This document shows positions 41,018-48,573 of a stretch of DNA of 64,000 nt, one piece after another (positions within the stretch are counted from its first letter, which is position 1; each line of letters starts with the position of its first letter). The notes beneath the pieces are model-generated. The model was not told the origin of the DNA. It saw only the letters and a program-made list of their open reading frames with translations, and did not search any database. The position numbers were made by a program, and so were the translations under genes. The DNA comes from Actinoplanes lutulentus (GTDB lineage: Bacteria > Actinomycetota > Actinomycetes > Mycobacteriales > Micromonosporaceae), in contig NZ_QLMJ01000008.1 of NCBI RefSeq assembly GCF_003259845.1, positions 1 to 64,000 of the forward strand. The letters run 5' to 3'.

Positions 41018-41042
41018 TTACCCCGCGCTGTCACGGTCATGC
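41018..41042 (-). promoter_or_regulatory. Weak sigma-B-like element before small IF2-N-like gene
   Basis: Reverse strand GCAT (41039-41042), 15-bp spacer, GGGTAA (41018-41023), about 67 nt before the TTG start. It fits GNNT-N15-GGGTA but with a less constrained -35, so it could be chance. Confidence 0.3.
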
Positions 41043-41111
41043 CGCGCCCCCCTCACGGTGATGCGAGACGCATCAGCAAGGGTGGGATGCACTATCTTAC
41101 GTGACCCCCGA

Positions 41112-42461
41112 TCACGGCGATCGACTTCCCGACACCGACACCGATGTGCTGGCCGGCGGCGGGTTGTCCGGGTCGCCCTGGCGCTGCTGGATCTGGTGCC
41201 GATCCTCGGCTTCGGCCTGGTCGTCGTCGGTGGGTTCGGTGCCGGGCGGCTGCCGGTTCGGGGTGGGCTCACCTTCCGGGTGACTGATCAGGTATCGGAT
41301 CGCGGTGTTCAGCACGGCCAGCAGCGGGACCGCGATCAGGCCGCCGACGATGCCGGCCAGCACGATGCCGGCGGCGATCGCCAGGATCACGGCGAGCGGG
41401 TGCAGCGCCACCGCCCGGCCCATGATCAGCGGCTGCAGGACGTGGCCTTCGAGCTGCTGGACGCCGATCACGATGGCCAGCACGATCAGCGCGCTGACCG
41501 GCCCGTTGGCGACCAGCGCCACCAGGACCGCCGCCGCGCCGGCGATGGTGGCGCCGACGACCGGGATGAAGGCGCCGAGGAAGACCAGCGCGGCCAGGGG
41601 CAGCGCCAGCGGCACCTTGAGGATGAACAGGCCGATACCGATGCCGACCGCGTCGACGAAGGCGACCAGCACTGTCGCGTGCACGTACGAGACCAGGGTG
41701 TGCCAGGCGTAGTGGCCGGCGCGGGCGGTGGGCAGCCGCGCGTCACGGGGCAGCAGCCGGCACAGGAACGACCAGATCTGGCCGCCGTCGCGCAGGAAGA
41801 AGAAGAGCGTGAACAGCACCAGGAAGAACCCGGTGAGCACCTCGCCGAGGGTGGTCGCGGTGCTCAGCGCGCCGGAGGTGACCGCGCCCTGGTTCGCGGT
41901 GATGGCCGCGCGAGCCTGCTCGATGTACTGGTCGAGCTGACGGTCGGTGACGTGCAGCGGACTCTGCGCGAGCCAGGTCTGCACCTCGCCGAGGCCGTCG
42001 CCGACCTGGGCGGAGAGGTCGTCGAGCTGGGCGATGAAGGTCCGGATGATCAGGCCGAGGCCGCCGAAGACCAGCACCAGGGCGGCGAGCAGGACCATCC
42101 CGGCGGCGAGTGAGCGGTTCATCCCACGCCGGACCAGGGCGGCGCCGGCCGGCTGGAACAGCGCGGCGAGCAGCATCGCCACCATCACCGGGATGATCAC
42201 CAGGCTGAGCAGTCCGACGACCCGCAGGAACAGATATCCGGCGAGCACGAAGAGGATGAAGCGCCACGCCCAGGCGCCGGCGGTGCGCACCGCCCGGGGC
42301 AGCACGTCGCTGTCGCGGTCCGCGCGCTGGCCGACCACCACGACCGGCGGCGAGCCCGGCTCCAGGCCCGGCCCGGCCGTGAACGGCGGTAACGGGTTGC
42401 GGCTCGCCGCCTCGGCGAACCTGGCCCGAGCGCGTTCCCGGGCCGTACGTGTCCATGCCAT
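41112..42461 (-). CDS. AI-2E family transporter (PerM type)
   Basis: 449 residues; ATG at 42461 (MAWTRTARERARARFAE) with GGAGAG upstream. About eight membrane helices in the AI-2E/PerM pattern: two early helices, a soluble segment (about 145-205), and the conserved late block PLALPLAALVFLGAFIPVVG with GHVLQPLIMGRAVALHPLAV. The acidic, Gln-rich C-terminal tail (about 405-449) is unusual in length. The family was named for autoinducer-2 export in E. coli TqsA, but most members probably export other solutes or act in sodium/proton exchange. Confidence 0.92.
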   Translation of the reverse strand: MAWTRTARERARARFAEAASRNPLPPFTAGPGLEPGSPPVVVVGQRADRDSDVLPRAVRTAGAWAWRFILFVLAGYLFLRVVGLLSLVIIPVMVAMLLAALFQPAGAALVRRGMNRSLAAGMVLLAALVLVFGGLGLIIRTFIAQLDDLSAQVGDGLGEVQTWLAQSPLHVTDRQLDQYIEQARAAITANQGAVTSGALSTATTLGEVLTGFFLVLFTLFFFLRDGGQIWSFLCRLLPRDARLPTARAGHYAWHTLVSYVHATVLVAFVDAVGIGIGLFILKVPLALPLAALVFLGAFIPVVGATIAGAAAVLVALVANGPVSALIVLAIVIGVQQLEGHVLQPLIMGRAVALHPLAVILAIAAGIVLAGIVGGLIAVPLLAVLNTAIRYLISHPEGEPTPNRQPPGTEPTDDDQAEAEDRHQIQQRQGDPDNPPPASTSVSVSGSRSP

Positions 42462-42721
42462 GTGTGCTCTCCTGATGCGCTGTGGACACTCCTGGCAGCG
42501 GTGGACCGGCCGGGTGTCACCGCGTGACTGCCCCGTCGCGCCCTGATTCACACACGTTCGACCAGGCCGACGCCGTGACCGATCGGGTGGCCGCGAGTTA
42601 GACGGACAGCCGACCCTGCACGGCGGAAGCTGACGATCTTCGCGGGCGTGCCGGCGCCCGCGCACCAACTGAACATTCAGACTGTCCTCACCGTCGCCAA
42701 TACGGATCTGGAGTGCCATCG

Positions 42722-42976
42722 GTGTCACCTGAAACCACGCTCGCCCGCCTCGCGGACGAATTCCTCGCTGCGATGAACCGGCACGGTGTGCACATCGATC
42801 GGCCGGTCGTGGAGCAAGAGATGCGCGAGCGCATCGACGCGATCGCCGAGGTGCTCCGGCTCGACACCCAGACCGTCCTTCGCGATCACGCTCAGGACGG
42901 CTGGGGGCGGCAGATGGCCGCGGCCGCCATTGAGCAGATTCGCCAGGATCGTCTGCTCGACATCAACTGGCGCTGA
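42722..42976 (+). CDS. Hypothetical protein, 84 residues
   Basis: Small soluble helical protein (VSPETTLARLADEFLAAMNR; VVEQEMRERIDAIAEVLRLD). The GTG at 42722 is chosen because GGAG lies about ten bases upstream; a GTG at 42713 is possible. No family recognised. It reads like a DNA-binding or partner protein of a toxin-antitoxin-sized unit, but no partner lies beside it. Confidence 0.6.
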   Translation: MSPETTLARLADEFLAAMNRHGVHIDRPVVEQEMRERIDAIAEVLRLDTQTVLRDHAQDGWGRQMAAAAIEQIRQDRLLDINWR

Positions 42977-43071
42977 ACTGGCCACCACCTGGGATCACGC
43001 GTCGATAACGGGGTCGCGCAGGATCCGCTGGAACCTTATGATCTCGGGACCCAAGATCACGAGGTATGTCC

Positions 43072-43479
43072 ATGCGTACGTTCTCCGTGCCTGAACGGCT
43101 GGGTGGCTTCGGCGTGCTCGTCGCCGTCGCAGCCACGGTCTGGCCGGCCGTCAGCGCCAGCACCGGAGCGGCTCTGCCGTGCCCGCTGCGAACGCTCACC
43201 GGCGTGCCCTGCCCGGCCTGCGGTCTGACGACCGCAGCAGTCGCGCTGGCGCACGGCGAGGCTGTCACCGCGTTGCAGGCCAATCCTCTGATCTTCGGGT
43301 TGGCGGCCCTCACGGCCGCCACCGTCCCGCTCGTGGCGCTGCGTGCCGCAGGCGTGCTCGGACCCCCACGCCCGTGGTCGTCGCAGCGACGGCGGCAGGC
43401 GGGATGGATCGCAGGACTGCTCGCGTTCGCGAGCTGGCTCTTTCAACTGCACCGGCTCGACGCGAGCCGGCCCTTCTAA
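43072..43479 (+). CDS. DUF2752 membrane protein
   Basis: 135 residues. The DUF2752 signature PCPLRTLTGVPCPACGLTTA (about 40-59) carries three Cys. Three membrane helices are predicted (about 10-30, 70-95, 110-128). ATG at 43072 has GAGG with correct spacing; the ATG six bases earlier is too close to it. The gene ends 12 bp before the RDD gene, so the pair is probably co-transcribed. Function unknown. Confidence 0.88.
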   Translation: MRTFSVPERLGGFGVLVAVAATVWPAVSASTGAALPCPLRTLTGVPCPACGLTTAAVALAHGEAVTALQANPLIFGLAALTAATVPLVALRAAGVLGPPRPWSSQRRRQAGWIAGLLAFASWLFQLHRLDASRPF

Positions 43480-43491
43480 AGGACCGGAACC

Positions 43492-43962
43492 ATGACAGAC
43501 CCCTACGCCCAGCAGTCCTACCCGGCTCCGGCCGGCTACAACGCCGCCACCCCGGCTTACGCCAGCTGGATCCAGCGTGTCGGCGCGTACCTGATCGACG
43601 CCATCATCGTGGCGCCGTTCTCGATCCTGGCCGCCACCATCGGCACCAGCACCGATGCCGCCGGCGTGCCCAGCTACAACGCGTTCTACTTCGTGTTCAT
43701 CGTGCTGGCGATCGCCGTGCAGGGTTACAACCGCTGGTTCCAGGCCGGCAAGACCGGCCAGAGCTGGGGCCGCAAGGCGCTCGGCATCCGCCTGGTCGGC
43801 CTCGCCACCGGCCAGCCGATCGGTGCCGGCAAGGCGTTCCTGCGCGACCTGGCGCACTTCATCGACGGCATCATCTGCTACATCGGCTTCCTGTTCCCGC
43901 TCTGGGACGCCAAGAAGCAGACCATCGCCGACAAGATCGTCAGCACGGTCGTCGTTCGCTGA
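43492..43962 (+). CDS. RDD family membrane protein
   Basis: 156 residues. A Tyr/Pro/Ala-rich cytoplasmic start is followed by RDD-domain helices with conserved RVGAYLIDAIIVAPF (Arg and Asp of the name, about 25-39), GQSWGRKALGIRLVGLATGQ near 85-104 and the FLRDLAHFIDG helix. AAAGGA precedes the ATG. Some RDD proteins work as sodium/proton antiporters; most are uncharacterised. An intrinsic terminator follows. Confidence 0.93.
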   Translation: MTDPYAQQSYPAPAGYNAATPAYASWIQRVGAYLIDAIIVAPFSILAATIGTSTDAAGVPSYNAFYFVFIVLAIAVQGYNRWFQAGKTGQSWGRKALGIRLVGLATGQPIGAGKAFLRDLAHFIDGIICYIGFLFPLWDAKKQTIADKIVSTVVVR

Positions 43963-43976
43963 TCTGAGCTTCACGA

Positions 43977-44014
43977 AGCCCTGCCGGTTCATTCTCGAAC
44001 CGGCAGGGCTTTTC
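43977..44014 (+). terminator. Intrinsic terminator after RDD gene
   Basis: 14-bp perfect stem (43977-43990 with 43997-44010), 6-nt loop ATTCTC, then TTTT. A canonical rho-independent terminator. Confidence 0.9.
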
Positions 44015-44018
44015 CATT

Positions 44019-44043
44019 GTTTGCGCCGATCTGACGGGGGCAT
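44019..44043 (+). promoter_or_regulatory. Putative sigma-B-type promoter of dps
   Basis: GTTT (44019-44022), 15-bp spacer, GGGCAT (44038-44043), about 30 nt of 5' UTR before the ATG at 44080. dps genes are classic general-stress targets in actinobacteria. Confidence 0.6.
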
Positions 44044-44079
44044 GTGCTTCGAGGTATTTCCACGAAAGGAAACTCAACG

Positions 44080-44652
44080 ATGGCACCCACTGCCCGCAAA
44101 AACGCCGCCACACCTCACTACACGGTTCCCGGATTGAAGCCGGACACCGCCGCCGAGGTCATCACGGTGCTCCAGGACCGGCTCAACGCGCTCAACGACC
44201 TCGCGCTGACGCTCAAGCACGTGCACTGGAACGTGGTGGGCCCGACCTTCATCGCCGTGCACACCATGCTCGACCCGCAGGTCGACGGTGTCCGGGAGAT
44301 GGTCGACACGACCGCCGAGCGGATCGCCACCCTGGGCGGTTCCCCGGTCGGCACGCCGGGCGCCCTGGTCGCCCAGCGGAGCTGGGACGATTACTCGATC
44401 GGCCGGGCCGACGCCAACGCACACCTGGCCGCTCTCGATCTCGTCTACAGCGGCGTCATCGAGGACCACCGGGCGGCGATCGAGAAGACCGAGGAACTCG
44501 ACCCGGTCACCGAGGACCTGCTCGTCACCCAGACGGGTGGCCTGGAGCAGTACCACTGGTTCGTCCGCGCTCACCTGGAGCGCCCGGACGGCACCCTGGT
44601 CACCGCGAACGCGCCCACCGAAAAGGCCGCCGCCCGCAAGGCGAAGCGCTGA
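44080..44652 (+). CDS. dps: Dps-family DNA-protection ferritin
   Basis: 190 residues; ATG at 44080 with GAAAGGA upstream. The inter-subunit ferroxidase motif is intact: HVHWNVVGPTF (His pair near 42-44), then HTMLDPQVDGVREMVDTTAE with Asp and Glu ligands near 60-75. The Lys/Ala-rich C-terminal tail (EKAAARKAKR) could bind DNA, as in actinobacterial Dps. It oxidises iron with peroxide and stores it, which limits hydroxyl radical formation, complementing the catalase at 32.3 kb. Confidence 0.96.
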   Translation: MAPTARKNAATPHYTVPGLKPDTAAEVITVLQDRLNALNDLALTLKHVHWNVVGPTFIAVHTMLDPQVDGVREMVDTTAERIATLGGSPVGTPGALVAQRSWDDYSIGRADANAHLAALDLVYSGVIEDHRAAIEKTEELDPVTEDLLVTQTGGLEQYHWFVRAHLERPDGTLVTANAPTEKAAARKAKR

Positions 44653-44684
44653 CCGGTTCTTTGCCGGAGGGAAAATACGTTCAG

Positions 44685-45605
44685 GTGAGAAACACTCCGG
44701 AATTGCCTTTTCCCGGTAGTGGCCGGACCGCGGAACGATTTCGCGGTCTGGCCGCTCTCGGCCGTACCGATCTGGTCACCGCCCGGCTCGGCGAGGGCCA
44801 CGCGGACGCGATGGCGATCCGCGCGTCGCTTCGCGACGCTTCGCTTGATGAAACAAGGCAAACCCCGACGGACGAGCGCTGGGGCGTCTGGGCGGCGGCT
44901 CCTTCTTCGGTACGCGCGGAGCACACCAGCACGGGCTGGCAGCTGACCGGCGACCGCCCCTGGTGCTCCGGTGCCGTCTGGTGCACCCACGCGCTGGTGA
45001 CCGCCGCGGCCGAGGACGGCACCCGGCTGTTCGCCGTCCGCAACACCGCCCCGCACGCCGTGCCCCTCGACGGCACCTGGCCGGCGATCGGCATGGCCGG
45101 CAGCGACAGCCGCACCGTCCGATTCACCGCCGCACCGGCCCGCCCGGTCGGCGAACCCGGCGACTACGTGAACCGGCCCGGCTTCTGGCACGGCGGCATC
45201 GGCGTGGCCGCCTGCTGGTACGGCGGCGCCCTCGGCATCGCCGACACCCTGCACGCCGCCGCCGGCCGCAAGGACCTCGACCCGCACGGCCTGGCCCACC
45301 TCGACGCCGTCGACGCGGCGATCGCCGCGGCCCGGGCCGTGCTGTTCGAGGCGGCCGCCATCATCGACGCCGACCCGGCAGCGCATGCCCACCGGCTGGC
45401 CCTGCGGGTCCGAGCCGTCGTGGAGAGGTCGGCGACCGAGGTACTCGACCGGGCCGGGCGGATGCTCGGCGCCGGGCCGCTCTGCCGCGACGTGCAGCAC
45501 GCTCAGCGCGTCGCCGACCTGACCGTCTATCTGCGGCAGAGCCACGCGGAGGCCGACCTGGAACAACTCGGCCGCCTGGTCGCGGAGGCGGAGCAGCCAT
45601 GGTGA
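44685..45605 (+). CDS. Acyl-CoA dehydrogenase-like flavoprotein, short
   Basis: About 306 residues from GTG at 44685 (VRNTPELPFPGSGRTAERF). The protein follows the acyl-CoA dehydrogenase fold: a middle beta domain (GWQLTGDRPWCSGAVWCTHA; AAGDS-like TWPAIGMAGSDSRTVRF) and a helical C-terminal domain ending RDVQHAQRVADLTVYLRQSH. It is 70-80 residues shorter than typical enzymes, mostly at the N-terminus, and I could not place a catalytic Glu with confidence. Its stop overlaps the PIG-L gene start by seven bases. It leads a four-gene overlapping operon and probably oxidises a pathway intermediate. Confidence 0.82.
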   Translation: MRNTPELPFPGSGRTAERFRGLAALGRTDLVTARLGEGHADAMAIRASLRDASLDETRQTPTDERWGVWAAAPSSVRAEHTSTGWQLTGDRPWCSGAVWCTHALVTAAAEDGTRLFAVRNTAPHAVPLDGTWPAIGMAGSDSRTVRFTAAPARPVGEPGDYVNRPGFWHGGIGVAACWYGGALGIADTLHAAAGRKDLDPHGLAHLDAVDAAIAAARAVLFEAAAIIDADPAAHAHRLALRVRAVVERSATEVLDRAGRMLGAGPLCRDVQHAQRVADLTVYLRQSHAEADLEQLGRLVAEAEQPW

Positions 45606-46321
45606 AGCCGATCGTCGACGAGGGCACCCCGGAACAGCGGTGGCGGGCGTGGCCGGCGATGTCGGCCTGGCCGCCGCTCGCCCTCGACCCGGCCGAGCCG
45701 CCGCTGGTCGTCGCCCCGCACCCGGACGACGAGATCCTCGGCGTCGCCGGTCTGATGGCGATGCTCGGCCGCGCCGATCTGGTCGCGGTGACCGACGGCG
45801 AGGCCTCGCACCCGCACTCCACCGTCCACTCCCCCGCCGAGCTCGCGGAGATCCGGCGCGCCGAGACCACCGAGGCCCTGTCCCGGCTCGGCCTGCGCGA
45901 CACGACCGTGCACCGCCTCGGCCAGCCCGACGGCGGCATCGACGAGAACATCGTCACCAAGGAACTGACCGCGCTGCTCACCCCGGGCCGCTGGTGCCTG
46001 GCCACCTGGCGCGAGGACGGCCACCCCGACCACGAGGCGGTCGGACGAGCAGCCGCGGCAGCCTGTGCGGCCACCGGGGCCCGGCTGCTGGAGTACCCGA
46101 TCTGGACCTGGCACTGGGCTGCTCCCGGCGATCCGGCCGTACCCTGGGATCGGGCTCGCAGGATCGAGCTGACCGCGGCCGCGCGCTTTGCGAAAGCGGC
46201 GGCGATAGCCGCATTCCCCAGCCAGATCGCGGCACTCGGCCCCGCCGAGGCCGACGCGGCGATCCTGCCGCCGCACATCCTCGCCCGCTTCACCCGGCCG
46301 TTCGAGGTGGTCTTCACGTGA
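45599..46321 (+). CDS. PIG-L (LmbE) family deacetylase
   Basis: 240 residues. The zinc-binding motif APHPDDEILG is at residues 39-48 (His41, Asp43, Asp44), and the second motif TWREDGHPDHEAVG near 135-148 supplies His ligands. LmbE-fold enzymes remove N-acetyl groups from GlcNAc derivatives, as in mycothiol (MshB) or PI-GlcNAc. The ATG lies inside the preceding gene and its stop overlaps the methyltransferase start (GTGA). Differs from MshB/Mca in lacking their extra loops, so a mycothiol role is less likely. Confidence 0.9.
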   Translation: MVKPIVDEGTPEQRWRAWPAMSAWPPLALDPAEPPLVVAPHPDDEILGVAGLMAMLGRADLVAVTDGEASHPHSTVHSPAELAEIRRAETTEALSRLGLRDTTVHRLGQPDGGIDENIVTKELTALLTPGRWCLATWREDGHPDHEAVGRAAAAACAATGARLLEYPIWTWHWAAPGDPAVPWDRARRIELTAAARFAKAAAIAAFPSQIAALGPAEADAAILPPHILARFTRPFEVVFT

Positions 46322-46941
46322 CCACACCGGTGACCTACTTCGAGCGGATGTACGCCGGCAGCGCGGACCCGTGGAACTTCGAGACCCGCTGGTACGACGC
46401 CCGCAAACACGCCCTGACGGTGGCCGCGCTGACCCGGCCCCGATACCGGTCGGCGTTCGAACCCGGCTGCTCCACCGGACGGCTCACCGCGCTGCTCGCG
46501 GGCCGCTGCGATTCCCTGCTGGCCGTCGACGCGGTCGGCGCCGCTGTGCGCACCGCGGCGTCCCGGGCGGCCGGGCAGCCGCAGGTGACGGTCCGCGAGG
46601 CCGCGGTGCCGCACGAGTGGCCCGCGGAATCGTTCGACCTGATCGTGCTCTCCGAGATCGGCTACTACTTCAGCAACGCCGACCTTTCCACGCTCGTCGA
46701 GCGGACGGTGGCCTCGCTGGAGCCCGGCGGCGACCTGGTGGCGGTGCACTGGCGCTGGCCGGTCGAGGAGCACGCCCGCTCCGGCGACGAGGTCCACGCG
46801 GTCCTCGCGGCGACGGACGGCCTGACCCGCCAGTCGCGGCTGGAGGAAGCCGACTTCCTGCTGGAGGTCTACACCCGAGACCCCTCTTCGCTTTCGGTGT
46901 CTTCTTCGCTCTCCGTTGCCCAGCGTGAAGGTCTGGTGTGA
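46318..46941 (+). CDS. SAM-dependent methyltransferase (NodS-like)
   Basis: 207 residues from GTG at 46318 (VTTPVTYFERMYAGSADPWN, with FETRWYDARKHALTVAAL following, as in NodS-type proteins). SAM-binding motif I FEPGCSTGRLTALLA near 47-61, acidic loop LLAVDAVGAA near 69-78, motif for adenine contact FDLIVLSEIGYYF near 107-119. It begins in a GTGA overlap and ends in a GTGA overlap. NodS methylates the deacetylated amine of a chitin-type glycan, so N-methylation of the amine freed by the PIG-L enzyme is an attractive model. Confidence 0.9.
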   Translation: MTTPVTYFERMYAGSADPWNFETRWYDARKHALTVAALTRPRYRSAFEPGCSTGRLTALLAGRCDSLLAVDAVGAAVRTAASRAAGQPQVTVREAAVPHEWPAESFDLIVLSEIGYYFSNADLSTLVERTVASLEPGGDLVAVHWRWPVEEHARSGDEVHAVLAATDGLTRQSRLEEADFLLEVYTRDPSSLSVSSSLSVAQREGLV

Positions 46942-47723
46942 CCCGGATAGCTGTGGTGGTGCCCGCTCACGACGAAGCCGCCTCGATCACCGCCTGCCTG
47001 CACAGCATCGCGACCGCCGCCCTGGCGGTCGCACCCGTGCCGGTCGAGATCATCGTCGTCGCTGACGCGTGCGCCGACGACACCGCGGCCTTCGCTCGCG
47101 ACGCGGGTGCCACCGTGCTGACCACGACGGCCCGCAACGTGGGCCGGGCCCGCGCCGCCGGGATGCGCCACGCACTGCGCCACGGTCCGGACGGACTGTG
47201 GCTGGCCACCACCGACGCGGACAGCCGAGTACCGCCCGGCTGGCTGACATGGCAGCTGCGCCACGCCGACGCCGGCGCCGGCCTGCTCGCCGGAACCGTC
47301 GTCGTGCACGACTGGCAGGGCTGGCCGGCCGACCTTCAGGCCGCCTACGACACCGGGTACCACGACGCGGTCCGTGGCACCGCGCACGATCACGCGCACG
47401 GCGCCAACCTGGGCATATCGGCAGACGCGTATCAATCAGCTGGCGGTTTTCGCCCGCTGCCGCACAGCGAGGACCGCGACCTCATCGACCGGATGAGCCA
47501 CCGCGGCGCCCGGGTGGTCACCGACACCAGCTGCCCGGTCATCACCAGCAGCCGGCGCCTCGGCCGCGCCCCGCACGGCTTCGCCGCCCACCTGATCACC
47601 CTCGCCGCTGCCGCCCCTCCATACGGAAAGGCGGCAGCGAGGGATGTCTCAGCCGGCGATGCGCTCGCGCAGGGCACTGAGGTCGGCGTCGGACAGGCCG
47701 CCGCCGCGCAGATATTCGGCTGA
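46938..47723 (+). CDS. Family 2 glycosyltransferase
   Basis: 261 residues from GTG at 46938. GT-A fold: AVVVPAHDEAASI (5-17), VVADACADDTAAFA near 40-53, and the metal-binding DxD as TTDADSRVPPGW (Asp93-Asp95). The acceptor region carries AHGANLGISADAYQSAGGF near 155-173 and a HSEDRDLIDRM catalytic-base block near 180-190. The last 40 residues (from about 220) look unconserved and lie over the 3' end of the convergent phosphatase, a 75-nt overlap; the normal stop may have been lost. Last gene of the operon. Confidence 0.88.
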   Translation: MTRIAVVVPAHDEAASITACLHSIATAALAVAPVPVEIIVVADACADDTAAFARDAGATVLTTTARNVGRARAAGMRHALRHGPDGLWLATTDADSRVPPGWLTWQLRHADAGAGLLAGTVVVHDWQGWPADLQAAYDTGYHDAVRGTAHDHAHGANLGISADAYQSAGGFRPLPHSEDRDLIDRMSHRGARVVTDTSCPVITSSRRLGRAPHGFAAHLITLAAAAPPYGKAAARDVSAGDALAQGTEVGVGQAAAAQIFG

Positions 47724-48422
47724 GCCGCCGCGCTCGTCGAGCCAGGCGAAAGCGGCTTTGATCGCCTCTGGCGGTGTGGCGGTGACCAGGTCCGTGATCG
47801 CCGGGATGAGGGGTACTCCCCAGGCTTTCAGGCGTGCCAGCATGAGTTCGGCCCACTCGCCGGCGAGGTTCGTTTCACTGAGCACGTAATCGGCGATCAC
47901 GGCGCCGCGGTCCGCGCCCGCCGCATCGAGCAGCAGGGCGACGGCCACGCCGGTCCGGTCCTTGCCGGCCGTGCAGTGCACGAGCACACCGCCGTGCGTT
48001 TCGTCGGAGGGCCTGGCGACGAGTCGTGCGACCTCGGCGAAGGTTTCGGCGGCCGAGCCGAGCATCTGGACGTAGATGTCGGCCAGCGAGGGGAGGCGCG
48101 CGAAGGCCGCTCGCATCGCGGCCTCGTCGAGGCCGGCCGCTGACGGCATGCCCGTGAACGACCCCTGGAGCAACGGCAGTTCCACGACGGCGAACTCACG
48201 TGCCGAGCCGATCCGGTTCGGCGCGCCGGTTTTCTCCAGGTCGCTGCGGAAGTCGACGATCGTACCGATCGGGCTCGCCGCCAGGGTGTCTACGCCGTTG
48301 CCGGTGGTGCCGGCGAGCGCGTCCGACCGGTAGAGCACCCCGGCGCGGGTCGAACTGCCCGCCGTGAGCGGGATGCCCCCGGTGTCCCTGGAGTTGTAGG
48401 TTCCGGCGATGATCGCGCTCAC
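47649..48422 (-). CDS. Tyrosine/serine protein phosphatase (Y_phosphatase3 type)
   Basis: 257 residues. The family start NSRDTGGIPLTAGSSTRAGV (about 10-29) and the phosphatase P-loop HCTAGKDRTG (Cys150, Arg156) are intact. An upstream acid in the VDFRSDLEK block near 56-64 is also conserved. Members act on phosphotyrosine or phosphoinositides (MptpB/LipA-like), some secreted though no signal peptide is seen here. It is divergent from the TetR gene, and an inverted repeat in between may control both. Confidence 0.92.
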   Translation of the reverse strand: MSAIIAGTYNSRDTGGIPLTAGSSTRAGVLYRSDALAGTTGNGVDTLAASPIGTIVDFRSDLEKTGAPNRIGSAREFAVVELPLLQGSFTGMPSAAGLDEAAMRAAFARLPSLADIYVQMLGSAAETFAEVARLVARPSDETHGGVLVHCTAGKDRTGVAVALLLDAAGADRGAVIADYVLSETNLAGEWAELMLARLKAWGVPLIPAITDLVTATPPEAIKAAFAWLDERGGSAEYLRGGGLSDADLSALRERIAG

Positions 48423-48473
48423 GCGACCTCCTGTTTCTCTGCGGGGGTGGAGTCATGCGTCTATGAGTACCTC

Positions 48474-48493
48474 AACCTAGTGGCGACTAAGTT
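48474..48493. promoter_or_regulatory. Candidate TetR operator
   Basis: AACCTAGT-GGCG-ACTAAGTT, an inverted repeat with 7 of 8 matching arm positions, lies between the divergent phosphatase (start 48422) and TetR gene (start 48574). Position and size fit a TetR-family operator. Confidence 0.5.
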
Positions 48494-48573
48494 AGCCGGT
48501 GGATCAGGTATCCGTCCAGGTCGGCGGCACCACCTGGTCGCCACCCGGGACGACGTCTCGTAGGGTTTCGGGG

